From G963662905 sp965230045 (GTDB lineage Bacteria; Bacteroidota; Bacteroidia; Bacteroidales; WRLA01), in contig OZ245940.1 of assembly GCA_965230045.1 (NCBI GenBank), forward strand, positions 3,968,001-4,032,000: 64,000 nucleotides of DNA. Direction: 5' to 3'. Positions 25,284 to 33,815 of the stretch are shown here, one piece after another (the stretch's first letter is position 1; each line of letters begins with the position of its first letter). The translations under genes were made by a program, and so were the position numbers. A model generated the notes under the pieces. It made no database searches and was not told the DNA's origin. It was given only the letters and a program-made list of their open reading frames with translations.

Positions 25284-25649
25284 GGCCGTAACGCCGCAGT
25301 AACGATCCTGCGACAGGTTTACCGCCTTTTCGAGCTTTGCCATAGGCAGGTTTTTGCCTTTAAAACGGTATTTCAGGCGTATTAAATGATAATATTTGGG
25401 ATGCTCGTCTGTCATTTCGCCTTCCACATCAATATCGAAAGCTTCGGGCTCCACGCGCATTTTCTTTAAAATACTGATTACATCCATTCCGGTGCAACCG
25501 GCCAGGCTGAGCAAAAGCAAAGGTTTTGGGCGCGGCCCCAAATCACGGCCGCCAACAGCTTCTACAGCGTCGATGGTGATTTTATGCCCGTTTACTTCGC
25601 CTTCAAAGGACATCCCGTCCTGATAACTTACATTAACTTTTTCTGCCAT
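25233..25649 (-). CDS. OsmC-family protein
   Basis: The 138-residue protein has the OsmC fold and probably acts on peroxides or related electrophiles. Cys52 is in LSLAGCTGMD and Cys118 in DRYCGV, at the positions of the catalytic pair. The early motif AVGGRDLGPRPKPLLL is typical of the YhfA/OsmC-like branch. It is intact although a decayed copy of its 3' end lies 1.35 kb away on the other side of yhcG. Confidence 0.9.
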   Translation of the reverse strand: MAEKVNVSYQDGMSFEGEVNGHKITIDAVEAVGGRDLGPRPKPLLLLSLAGCTGMDVISILKKMRVEPEAFDIDVEGEMTDEHPKYYHLIRLKYRFKGKNLPMAKLEKAVNLSQDRYCGVTAMLQKAAKIEHEIIVEE

Positions 25650-25736
25650 TCTCTAATTCTTTTGGTTTAATACTTTTATTTTTCAAAACAACAGCAAAAC
25701 CGCGAGAATGTTCGGCAGGAGTTAATCTGTGAAACC

Positions 25737-26828
25737 TTATTCTACGTACAGCATCTGACCGGGAATAATGCCCACAAGATAAGCGGCCGTCTTTTCTCCA
25801 TCAAGCCCATACTGATAAACATATCCTTTCTGCTGATAATCAAGGGCATCACTTACAAAAATTTGATCCTGACCGGAGACAGTAAGTTGGTAAAACAAGG
25901 CATCCTGCTGCCTGACAATCGGATTGGCAGGGATTGCCGATGCAGCAAGCGAACAATTAAAAACGCCCTGATTGATGAAAAAAAGTTCATCACCAAGGGA
26001 ATTAATGCGCAGTGCCGTCGGATTAGAAAGCTGCTCCGGAAACTCCAGAACCTTTTCCACTTCGCGTGTTTGCGTATTGATTTTCTGCAGTGCCGGGATT
26101 TCTTCATTCAGATAACCACCGCTGCTCAAAACCCATAAATCGTCATTTTGATCGAGCACCATGCTGTTGGGCTCTTTTGTCACTTCTATTTGATCAATCA
26201 TTTCATGCGTACCGGGATCGATCACAGAGACTGTGGTATTGTCGAAATCATTGAGCGAAGTCCAGTTATTGGTAAAAACCAGATTATTGCTTATCAGCAT
26301 TTGCTCTCCCGGACTATCGAGCAAAACTTTGCCCGTGATGCTGTTTTTATTCAGATCTACGATCCAAAGGAAAGGTTCATGCAGATCGCTCACATAGGCC
26401 GTGCTATTGTTGATGGGCAGGATGAAACGCGGTGAAGTAAACCCTGATATCCGTCCTTTCGATTTCATATCCGAAAGCCTAAGTCGTTCAATATAACCGC
26501 TATTGTTTACCACTACGAGCAATTCATCAGCAAAACGGAACATCGATTGCGGCACATCGCCCAGCGGCTTGCCATTCTGATTAAAAAACACATCATTATA
26601 AATGACATTCTCTTCAAGATTCACAAAACTTAGGCTTCCGTTGCCGCTTGTAAAATTACCTTCGTTCACCACAAAAAGGCCCTTTCCGGGATGATACGCA
26701 GGCGATTGATCATCATTCACTTCACCAAAATCATCATCGGAACAAGAGGACAAAAAGCCTAAAGCGGAAACAACAGCCACAGACAAGAGCCATCGTAAAA
26801 ATTTCAAATTATTGAGCCATGACATCAT
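25737..26828 (-). CDS. Beta-propeller lipoprotein, BtuG-like B12-binding candidate
   Basis: The product has 363 residues. The signal ends in a lipobox (FLSSC) followed by Asp-Asp-Asp, typical of surface-exposed lipoproteins in this phylum. The rest is a YncE/DUF5074-type seven-bladed beta-propeller: repeated units such as FVVNEGNFTSGNGSL, VYVSDLHEP-like strands, SVIDPGTHEMIDQIEV and ALQKINTQTREVEKV. It is the last gene after a BtuB-like TonB receptor, 11 bases away, in a B12-riboswitch operon. In Bacteroides, BtuG is a propeller lipoprotein that caps BtuB and binds cobalamin very tightly; this gene has the same architecture and place. B12 binding here is inferred. Confidence 0.8.
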   Translation of the reverse strand: MMSWLNNLKFLRWLLSVAVVSALGFLSSCSDDDFGEVNDDQSPAYHPGKGLFVVNEGNFTSGNGSLSFVNLEENVIYNDVFFNQNGKPLGDVPQSMFRFADELLVVVNNSGYIERLRLSDMKSKGRISGFTSPRFILPINNSTAYVSDLHEPFLWIVDLNKNSITGKVLLDSPGEQMLISNNLVFTNNWTSLNDFDNTTVSVIDPGTHEMIDQIEVTKEPNSMVLDQNDDLWVLSSGGYLNEEIPALQKINTQTREVEKVLEFPEQLSNPTALRINSLGDELFFINQGVFNCSLAASAIPANPIVRQQDALFYQLTVSGQDQIFVSDALDYQQKGYVYQYGLDGEKTAAYLVGIIPGQMLYVE

Positions 26829-26839
26829 GATCGAAGGTT

Positions 26840-28750
26840 TTAATAGTTAATTTTAACATTCAGGCTAAAGCGGAAATTCCTACCTGGCATTGGGCGCCAT
26901 GCTACCACCTGATATGATTTATCGAAGATATTATTACAACGGAAATGCAGCCCGAATGAATGACTTTTCCAACGAAAATCATAGCTCAAGCCTACATCAT
27001 GCAAACCAAAAGGCAACATCCGTCGCAGGTTATCGCTGGTTGTATAAGCCGAACCGGTATAATCATAGATATAAAAGGCAGAAAAAGCAATATAGTTCAA
27101 TTTTAAAAACGCACGGGCACTATGCTTGGGGGTGTAAATCAATTGTTTATTATGATCATCTTTTGCGGATGTGTAAGCGTAGGAAGGCCGGATATTAAAA
27201 AACAAACCCCCTATTTTGATATTAATATCTAAGCTGGATTCCAGGCCATTGGATGTTACACTGGCAATATTTTGTGGCCGCCAATAGCTAAAAACACTGT
27301 CGGGCTGCCACTGGATTTTATTTTCGATACTGCTGTGATAGGCCGTTATAGAAAGCTTTAGTTTTACGTCCTTCCCCTTATGCAATAAAGCATCCACACC
27401 GGCTTCAATGCTTTGCGCATTTTCTGTTTTTAAATCAGGATTACCGCCCGGCTGCCAGTACAAATCATTCAGGCTGGGGAGGTGTGTATTGGCACTCAGT
27501 TGTAAACGCAGGGCAAGATCCTGCTTTTGCAAAGGCAAAAAACGCAGAGAAAGTGCAGGGTTTATACTTAAATCAGCATCTGAAGCTTTATCAAAGCGGA
27601 TCATCAAAGCCGTTTCAAGCAGCTTCCAGGGATTATATCCGGCTTGAGTCAGCAAGGAAAAACGTGTTCTTTCCTGATCATTGGCATAATTATTACTTAA
27701 TACACGATGATGCTCGGCATTAACTGCGGCGGATAGTTTCAACTTTTGACCAGCCTGATAAGCCGATTTAAAACCGCCATAAAAAGAATGCACTTTGTTC
27801 ACCGAATTGATATAGGCCGTTTTATTCTGGTATTCCAGCTGATCAAAAATATAACCAGCAAAAGCATTATAGCTAAATTTCGAAAGCGTTTGTTCAAATG
27901 AAAGCACCGAGCGCACAAAAAACTGTTCCTGCTTTTCATTTTCAGGAATTGGAGTTACGGTAATTGGGGGCGGAAGGAGCCGGTTTTCGCCCTGCAGCCA
28001 TGTTTGCCAAGAGAGCAATTGATTATTCCGTGCTTTCAGATAAAATGATTGCATGAGTGCTTTTCGGCTCCAGGCGGCATCGGTACGAATTTCTTCCGGT
28101 GCGTTTTCTGTGTCTTTGGCATTGTTTTTAAAGCGGAAATCATTTTCTGAGTCAATCCATGAAACACGCGTTTGGGAAAGAAATTTCTCATTTCCCAGCT
28201 GGATACCCGCCATAATTTCTTTGGTATCAAAGCTGGCCAAGCTGGCCGAAAGGCGCGCAGAATTCAAATCCGACCAATCCGCTTCATTACCTATGCGCAG
28301 GCTGCCGCCCAATCCGCCGGAACCATCCTGTATGCTGCTGCCGCCATAAAGCACGCGCACTTTATCGAACATAAAAACAGGCATTTGGCTAAAATCAACC
28401 TGCCCCAACATGGGCGAATTTATGTTGAGGCCATTCCACACCACCTGCGTATGAGATGCTCCCGCTCCGCGGAAAGATGATGTTGCCAAAGCACCCGGCC
28501 CATAATTTTTGATATAAATTGGTGTATGTTTTTGCAATAAAGCAGCCAAATTATCATGAACAGAAACATTCATGACCAAAGAATCCATTTCTTCCTCTTT
28601 CATGCCGCCATCATCGAAAATATTTGTGGCCGCAAAAATATCAACACTTTGCAAATCAATAGTATCCACAATAAACTGTGTCTGTGCCTGAACAAAAAAA
28701 GGCATCAGGAACGCCAAAAGCAAAAAGGCTTTATTGCGGACTAATTTCAT
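26840..28750 (-). CDS. btuB: TonB-dependent outer-membrane receptor, BtuB-like (vitamin B12)
   Basis: The product has 636 residues with a signal peptide ending near FFVQAQ. It has a plug domain (about 45-160: IYIKNYGPGALATSSFRGAGASHTQVVW-type region, NGLNINSPMLGQVDFSQMPV, LYGGSSIQDGSGGLGG) and a 22-strand-type barrel to the C-terminal phrase FRFSLNVKINY. The N-terminal region lacks a carboxypeptidase-like extension, as in BtuB rather than SusC. Its start codon overlaps the upstream gene's stop by one base (TAATG). The cobalamin riboswitch upstream of the operon supports corrinoid as substrate. Confidence 0.85.
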   Translation of the reverse strand: MKLVRNKAFLLLAFLMPFFVQAQTQFIVDTIDLQSVDIFAATNIFDDGGMKEEEMDSLVMNVSVHDNLAALLQKHTPIYIKNYGPGALATSSFRGAGASHTQVVWNGLNINSPMLGQVDFSQMPVFMFDKVRVLYGGSSIQDGSGGLGGSLRIGNEADWSDLNSARLSASLASFDTKEIMAGIQLGNEKFLSQTRVSWIDSENDFRFKNNAKDTENAPEEIRTDAAWSRKALMQSFYLKARNNQLLSWQTWLQGENRLLPPPITVTPIPENEKQEQFFVRSVLSFEQTLSKFSYNAFAGYIFDQLEYQNKTAYINSVNKVHSFYGGFKSAYQAGQKLKLSAAVNAEHHRVLSNNYANDQERTRFSLLTQAGYNPWKLLETALMIRFDKASDADLSINPALSLRFLPLQKQDLALRLQLSANTHLPSLNDLYWQPGGNPDLKTENAQSIEAGVDALLHKGKDVKLKLSITAYHSSIENKIQWQPDSVFSYWRPQNIASVTSNGLESSLDINIKIGGLFFNIRPSYAYTSAKDDHNKQLIYTPKHSARAFLKLNYIAFSAFYIYDYTGSAYTTSDNLRRMLPFGLHDVGLSYDFRWKSHSFGLHFRCNNIFDKSYQVVAWRPMPGRNFRFSLNVKINY

Positions 28751-29727
28751 TATTGTTGTAAAAATTTTGTACTGATTATGTTGCCTTCACGATCCTCAAG
28801 ACAAAGTATATAAATTCCCGGGCACAGATGCTCCACATTTATTTCCTGAGCAAAATCTGATTTTATTAGGCAGGAACCGGACATATCCAAGACGCTCAAA
28901 TAAGTAAATCCCTTATTATCAATAAGATCAATCATTAGAATTTGTTTGGCAGGCTGAGGATAAATTCTGAAAGCCCGATCCTGCTCAGCAATTGAATTTT
29001 CATCGGAATTGTGAATAACGCCAATTGCATCCAAATCGAAGCCACCACTTGGGAATGGCGTGGGATAGGGATCGTTGATGATGTTTCCTTGAGCATCATA
29101 AGCGGCATAATCTTCATTGATATCACCGCAAACATCAATAATGCGTATGTGGGTAATTCCATTAACATCCAGTCCTTCAATATCTTTCAGCTCCTCCAAA
29201 TCGAAGGGCGTTCCAAATCCCTGACGGTATTTCCCTGCCAAGTTATGGATTTTCGTAGCATCCAAAACACCAAAACCATCAATTTGAACATCAGCTTGCG
29301 TTAATGAAACTGCCGGGAAACGGAAAAAATTTTCGCCATCGCTGCTCGCCTCAACATAAGCCAATTCGAGGAATTCATCGCTGAATGAGTTTTCGAAGAC
29401 GGCAAAATCAAATCCTTCCCCATTTCTGATGGGCTTTTCAAAGCCAAGTACTGCCACGCCATTATCGCCCAGACTAACAATATTCATTGCATTTCCTTCG
29501 GCTATTCCTAAAGCATCTTCTTCAGACCCAAAATCCACGAAACCAAGTTCTTCCTGCTCTATATCCAGAAAACCCCTTTCCACAGTACAGCTTGTAGCCC
29601 AGGATTTAAAACGCACATCATCTATTGGAATAGCAGTGCTTCCCTCCTGTCCTGCCGGTGGCGCATATTGTGCAAAAACAAATGCCGGTGCAGCAAAAAA
29701 AACGATTAAAAAAAGCAGGTTCTTCAT
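28750..29727 (-). CDS. T9SS-sorted cell-surface protein of the B12 operon
   Basis: The product has 325 residues. A signal peptide (ends FVFAQ) is followed by a surface domain with VLGFEKPIRNGEGFDFAVFENSF-like strands and HIRIIDVCGDINEDYAAYDA, and the end (about 250-325) is a T9SS type A sorting domain: FRIYPQPAKQILMID, LSVLDMSGSCLI, LCPGIYIL. The family of the middle domain is unnamed to me; similar proteins accompany B12 receptors in Bacteroidota, where they probably bind corrinoid or receptor at the surface. It overlaps the btuB-like start by one base. Confidence 0.75.
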   Translation of the reverse strand: MKNLLFLIVFFAAPAFVFAQYAPPAGQEGSTAIPIDDVRFKSWATSCTVERGFLDIEQEELGFVDFGSEEDALGIAEGNAMNIVSLGDNGVAVLGFEKPIRNGEGFDFAVFENSFSDEFLELAYVEASSDGENFFRFPAVSLTQADVQIDGFGVLDATKIHNLAGKYRQGFGTPFDLEELKDIEGLDVNGITHIRIIDVCGDINEDYAAYDAQGNIINDPYPTPFPSGGFDLDAIGVIHNSDENSIAEQDRAFRIYPQPAKQILMIDLIDNKGFTYLSVLDMSGSCLIKSDFAQEINVEHLCPGIYILCLEDREGNIISTKFLQQ

Positions 29728-29744
29728 AAGCTTAGGGATTTAGT

Positions 29745-29876
29745 GGGAAAGTGCGAAAGTGGAAAGTGCGAAAGTGTGAAAGTGGAAAATGGAAAGTGCG
29801 AAAGTGGGAAAACTTTCATACTTTTATACTTTGCAACTTTCATACTTTTATATTTTCGCCCTTTCATACCTCACAC
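29745..29876. repeat. Degenerate GAAAGTG minisatellite with complementary second half
   Basis: The first half (29745-29812) contains seven copies of GAAAGTG in purine-rich context. The second half (29813-29876) is pyrimidine-rich with repeated CTTTCATAC and a 24-base unit (starting AACTTTCATACTTTTATA) twice in tandem. The halves are partly complementary, so the transcript could fold into a long imperfect hairpin. It lies between the terminator at 29877-29911 and the start of the 325-residue gene. Confidence 0.8.
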
Positions 29877-29911
29877 TAAAAAAACCGGGCGCCCCCTTTT
29901 GAGCAACCCGG
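29877..29911 (-). terminator. Terminator after the first gene of the B12 operon
   Basis: On the minus strand CCGGG (29911-29907) pairs with CCCGG (29889-29885), extended by adjacent bases, followed by a long T run (29884 down to 29877). It is 20 bases after the 567-residue gene's stop. Some read-through, or a separate start, would be needed for the genes that follow. Confidence 0.7.
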
Positions 29912-29931
29912 CATGAGTCAAAAATAAACAC

Positions 29932-31635
29932 TTACTTAATTATGATTTTTTGCTGATATACAGCTTTAACAGATTCAACACGCATCATATATGCACCGGT
30001 TTGCAGTTCAGGCAATGGGATGCTCTGTCCTTCAGAAATTCCGTCAAGGCTCATAACAATTCGACCGGCCATATCGTAAAGCGAAACTTCGCACTGTTCA
30101 GCACCGATTCCCCGAATACTCAAATGATCTTTTGCAGGGTTTGGATAAGCATAAACAACTGTTGCCATTGCTCCTTCTTCAAAACCAGTAAGATCAGAAG
30201 CAGCAAGCGGATCTGTTGGCATTGCAGGAGCAGGTGTAAAGCCGTAGCTACAGCCAAACCATGCACCATCGGTAAGCACTTCGCTGATTCCCATGTTCAT
30301 TTGGAAATTCACAATATTGCTTCCACTCCATGTGCTCCACCAATCAGGGTCACCTGCGATACCACTATGTTCGTGATAAAGGATATCATTGAGGAAACCA
30401 CCATCGATATTTACACTTAAGCCTGCATCAGCAGCAGCGATATCATTGAGCATTTGCTCTGCCGTAGGCTCACCATCAAAACGGTAGCCCCATGCATATG
30501 TATGCTCTTCCGTTCCGTCGCGGAAATCTACTACCAGCATAGCTGTATTGGCACCTTCACCAACGAAGAAATCAATATCATCAATTGTAAAATCAGCCAC
30601 ATACTGAATTGCAGCCGCTTCCGGAGAAATCCCCAATTCGTATGCGCTCAGGCTATCACCTGCTGCTGAGAAAACTTTTCCCTGGCCAAAGCTTGCATAG
30701 TCGGTGATATTCACATAAAACTGCTCCATTGAAAGGTCATATGCTGCAGACGTGATGCTAATCCACGAAGCAGAACCCTGATCGGGAACTATAGCAGCAT
30801 TGGCAATTTGTTGATTTTCGGTATCAAAAGAAGCGACGCCATTGTTAAATACGATGTAAAGCATGGTTCCATCCGTATTTAAACCAATGCCGTTACCAAC
30901 AGAACCTTCAATAACAGTTGTCAATGTTGATCCCATATCGGGAATAAAAGTACTGATACTGCCTTGTGCACCACCGTAAGGCGTATGGTTTACGCTAAAA
31001 ATAACACCTTCATGGGCAATCAGTTCTGCGATACCGACAGCTTCGGCTCCCAGGCTAATTTCTTCGATATAGGTCTGATTCGCCAGATCAATTACAGCAA
31101 TTTTACCTTCGGTGCCCATCCAGCCGCCATTTACAGCAACATAAGCCATATCATCAAAGGCAACAATACCCGCAGATTCTCCGCTCACTTCAGGAACGGA
31201 ATAGGTCAGGCTCAGGTCGTTGGCATTACGCAGCTGCACAAAATCATGCGTCAGTGGATACTGCTTGCTCACAATCAGTTGGTCGTTATAAACGCAAAGC
31301 TTGCTCAGACCTGAGTCCGCAACTGCTGCAAGACGTTGATAAGTATTCAGGTCATAGAGCACGATGGAATCCTCTGCGGCCACCCATGCCCTATCGCCAT
31401 TAATCACCACATCCTGAACGGACTGTGTGCGGATGGTATCAAAAACTTTTATGGTTTTTAATTCAGGGCTGTAAGTTTGCATGCTCACCCAATCGGTTGG
31501 ATTTGCCGTTTCATAGAGCCCACCGTTGGCGATAATGAGCTGCTTGCTCAGCATATTTTGTGCGCTTAATGTACCGGCAAATAAGATTACGGCCAATAGC
31601 AGCCAAAATTTACTCTTAGCGTAAATTCGTTTCAT
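29932..31635 (-). CDS. T9SS-secreted beta-propeller protein, first gene of the B12 operon
   Basis: The product has 567 residues: signal peptide (ends LSAQ), then a YncE/DUF5074-like beta-propeller (about 30-360; repeats such as VQDVVINGDRAWVAAEDSIVLYDLN, spread across the segment), then a domain with IDDIDFFVGEGANTAMLVVD and AWGYRFDGEPTAEQML (about 355-480), and a T9SS type A sorting domain (AYPNPAKDHLSIRGI to the C-terminus). The middle domain with GYRxDG and AAAD motifs is found in Bacteroidota surface proteins linked to corrinoid loci. It follows the riboswitch directly, so expression should fall when cobalamin is plentiful. Probable role: corrinoid binding at the cell surface. Confidence 0.85.
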   Translation of the reverse strand: MKRIYAKSKFWLLLAVILFAGTLSAQNMLSKQLIIANGGLYETANPTDWVSMQTYSPELKTIKVFDTIRTQSVQDVVINGDRAWVAAEDSIVLYDLNTYQRLAAVADSGLSKLCVYNDQLIVSKQYPLTHDFVQLRNANDLSLTYSVPEVSGESAGIVAFDDMAYVAVNGGWMGTEGKIAVIDLANQTYIEEISLGAEAVGIAELIAHEGVIFSVNHTPYGGAQGSISTFIPDMGSTLTTVIEGSVGNGIGLNTDGTMLYIVFNNGVASFDTENQQIANAAIVPDQGSASWISITSAAYDLSMEQFYVNITDYASFGQGKVFSAAGDSLSAYELGISPEAAAIQYVADFTIDDIDFFVGEGANTAMLVVDFRDGTEEHTYAWGYRFDGEPTAEQMLNDIAAADAGLSVNIDGGFLNDILYHEHSGIAGDPDWWSTWSGSNIVNFQMNMGISEVLTDGAWFGCSYGFTPAPAMPTDPLAASDLTGFEEGAMATVVYAYPNPAKDHLSIRGIGAEQCEVSLYDMAGRIVMSLDGISEGQSIPLPELQTGAYMMRVESVKAVYQQKIIIK

Positions 31636-31761
31636 ACTTCTGTGTTTTAAGATTAAAAAATTAATTTGTCAATCTCAAAACTCCGCGGATTTTGTTCAGG
31701 ATAAATTCGGAAAAGAATTAATCCAAGAGCTTTTGTCCCCGAAAGCTTTGAATAAAAAACA

Positions 31762-31945
31762 TCAACGGCAGGTCTTCTGACTTACTCTGGATTTGGCGGC
31801 CTTCCCGTCGGGGCAAATTGGCTTGCTATGACAGTGGCAAAGGAGTTACCAAAACACTTAATGAGCTTACAGCAGCGGGTACTGTTCCTGATTTTCACAG
31901 GATTCCCTTTTAAGCAATGTGTTAAAAACACATACACCGCTAATG
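31762..31945 (-). promoter_or_regulatory. Cobalamin riboswitch (B12 element)
   Basis: On the minus strand the conserved core pieces appear in order: AAAAGGGAATC, then a G-A-A-A pattern in GTGAAAATCAGGAACAGT, CCCGCTGCTGTAAG, a CCACTG in the P6-P7 part, and the B12 box AGTCAGAAGACCTGCC near 31777-31762. These match the cobalamin riboswitch consensus. It ends about 127 bases before the start of the 567-residue gene. It should turn expression of the operon down when adenosylcobalamin binds. Confidence 0.95.
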
Positions 31946-31949
31946 GCGG

Positions 31950-31957
31950 CAAAATTA
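31950..31957 (-). promoter_or_regulatory. Promoter -7 element of the B12 operon
   Basis: On the minus strand TAATTTTG (31957 to 31950) fits TAnnTTTG and places the transcript start just before the riboswitch 5' side. A standard -33 TTG is not evident. The remaining stretch 31958-32207 shows no gene. Confidence 0.55.
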
Positions 31958-32207
31958 GGAATAAATTCTTTTGATGGAGAGAATCAATGAAATTTATTTT
32001 GAACAGGACCATCTCACGGCTTCAAATATCCAATCCCTTTTTGATCCAGAATAATTCATGAAATCCCATCCAAAGCGCATCATCAGGCTTAATGACCAGT
32101 CACTAAATGCAATCAGAGAATGGCCCACCCTTTCTTGCAATTTATCCCAATCCGGCAAAAAATTCGTAATATTGGCCCTCCAACCACAATTATAAACGAG
32201 CTAAAAT

Positions 32208-32417
32208 ATGAAATACCAATTTAAACCCGGTATCGTTTTTATCATTATTGCTGTAATCCTTGGCGCGGCCATATACAGGCAATTTGATTTTGAGAGCATG
32301 AAATTTGAGAAACAGGCTTTAGTGACTATTTACGCTATAGCCTTCATCATGAGTATTATTTTCATGTTCAAAAAACCAGGCAAAATCAAGAAGGGAAACC
32401 CTACCAAAGATCAATAA
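32208..32417 (+). CDS. Small two-helix membrane protein, unknown function
   Basis: The 69-residue product has two hydrophobic helices (IVFIIIAVILGAAIY, about 9-23, and LVTIYAIAFIMSIIFMF, about 38-54) and a basic C-terminal tail KKPGKIKKG. No family is recognised; the ORF is credible because of its helix pattern and its ATG, but no promoter is obvious. Confidence 0.55.
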   Translation: MKYQFKPGIVFIIIAVILGAAIYRQFDFESMKFEKQALVTIYAIAFIMSIIFMFKKPGKIKKGNPTKDQ

Positions 32418-32557
32418 TGAAAAGCCGTTTGAAAGACAGCAGTTTCATGGACCAAATTTCAAAGTGTTTTGATGCATTCCTGAAAGTTTTGCCATATAAA
32501 ACTTTGTAGTTACTACCCTTTGAAAAATTTTAAACACATTTAAAGGCAAATCAAAAT

Positions 32558-33118
32558 TTGATTTTCTCACAAGAAGATAAAGAGGGATTATCCTCACTTA
32601 ACCCCCTTTCGAAAGGAATAAGCAGCCAAAAAGTCAAGCTTAAAAAACGAGGCAAAAACTATTTGGAAAGTCAGCTTTCGGGCAGGTTTCATTTTATAAT
32701 TATTCCGCTGATTGTCCTTACAATAGTTATGGGGGCGCTTTATGCCGCCGGAGCCTTGGTCAACTTTGGTTTTAAGAACTATTTTGGCTTGATCATATTT
32801 CTTTTGATTTTAAGTTTGTTATTGAGGTTTTTACATAAAAAGCAGCATAAAAAAATATTTTTTGATTTACAGAACAAAAGCTATTCAATTGGAGGGCAAG
32901 CGAGCAGGGAAACATCAGATATACTGGGCATTCAATTACTCACCTACCAACACCCTGTAAGCGGGCACTACCGTATCCGTTTTGAACTGAACCTATGCAT
33001 GAAAGACGGCAGCAGGATACATTTATTCAACAATTCCAGTTACCAACTTGCAAGCAGGCAGGCTCAGCAAATTGCCAGTGCGCTCTCCGTGGAGCTTTGG
33101 GATGAAACAAATCTATAA
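32558..33118 (+). CDS. Membrane protein of unknown function, non-ATG start
   Basis: The 186-residue frame has no early ATG: the only start before the first membrane segment is TTG 32558. Two hydrophobic helices (about 46-66 and 74-90) are joined by a glycine-rich turn and followed by a soluble domain with alternating strands (IFFDLQNKSYSIGG, YRIRFELNLCMKDGSRI). I do not recognise the family. Its start codon is uncertain. Confidence 0.55.
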   Translation: MIFSQEDKEGLSSLNPLSKGISSQKVKLKKRGKNYLESQLSGRFHFIIIPLIVLTIVMGALYAAGALVNFGFKNYFGLIIFLLILSLLLRFLHKKQHKKIFFDLQNKSYSIGGQASRETSDILGIQLLTYQHPVSGHYRIRFELNLCMKDGSRIHLFNNSSYQLASRQAQQIASALSVELWDETNL

Positions 33119-33179
33119 TTTCCGCCTGCATACTTTAATGAGCCACAAACCTCATTTCAATAACCAAAATTGATTTTTG

Positions 33180-33187
33180 TACTTTTG
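33180..33187 (+). promoter_or_regulatory. -7 element TACTTTTG almost touching the yigZ start codon
   Basis: TACTTTTG ends four bases before the ATG at 33192, so a transcript starting at the usual distance would begin at about the start codon and be leaderless. Confidence 0.5.
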
Positions 33188-33191
33188 CCTG

Positions 33192-33815
33192 ATGGAAATA
33201 AACGAAAAGGCTGATACCTATAAAACCATTGCCGGGCCTTCTGAAGGATTTTTTAAAGACAAAGGCAGCAAATTTTATGCTTTTGCCTATCCGGTGCTGG
33301 AGGAAGATGAGATCAAAGAACATCTGGACGCCCTGCGCAAAAAATTCTATGACGCACGCCATCATGTATATTCATGGGTTTTAAAGCCTGACAAATCGCT
33401 CTACCGCATCAATGATGATGGCGAACCTTCCGGATCGAGTGGAAAACCAATTCACGGACAGTTCCTGAGCTATGACCTGACTAATATCCTCATCGTAGTT
33501 ATCCGCTATTTTGGCGGCACCAAGTTGGGTATCCCCGGACTGATCAATGCTTACAGAACCGCCGCAAAAGAAGCCATTGACAATGCCGAAATCATCGAAA
33601 AAAAAATTTGGGACCTTTATGAAGTTCGCTATGGATATCCGCTGATGAACGATGTTATGCGCATCATGAAAGAGGAAAACATCCAACAAAACAAACAGGA
33701 ATTTCTCGAAAGCTGCCGCATTGAATTTCAGGTACGCCAAAGCGAAAGTCAGAAAATCCGCAAGCGCTTTGAGCAAATCTACGGAGTGGACATCAATTTC
33801 CTGAAAACCTTCTGA
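33192..33815 (+). CDS. yigZ: YigZ/IMPACT-family protein
   Basis: The 207-residue protein belongs to the UPF0029/YigZ (IMPACT N-terminal) family. Signatures: GSKFYAFAYPV (about 22-32), ARHHVYSWVL, NDDGEPSGSSGKPI (about 74-87), and VVIRYFGGTKLGIPGLINAY. The family is implicated in ribosome-linked and stringent-response contexts; exact activity is unsettled. The ATG at 33192 is kept over an upstream in-frame start at 33177 because the -7 element lies upstream. Its stop overlaps the next gene's start by one base (TGATG). Confidence 0.9.
   Translation: MEINEKADTYKTIAGPSEGFFKDKGSKFYAFAYPVLEEDEIKEHLDALRKKFYDARHHVYSWVLKPDKSLYRINDDGEPSGSSGKPIHGQFLSYDLTNILIVVIRYFGGTKLGIPGLINAYRTAAKEAIDNAEIIEKKIWDLYEVRYGYPLMNDVMRIMKEENIQQNKQEFLESCRIEFQVRQSESQKIRKRFEQIYGVDINFLKTF

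Noticed and set aside
31782..32012. Minus-strand frame in the B12 leader
   Set aside because: It overlaps the cobalamin riboswitch core, whose conserved RNA elements explain the sequence.
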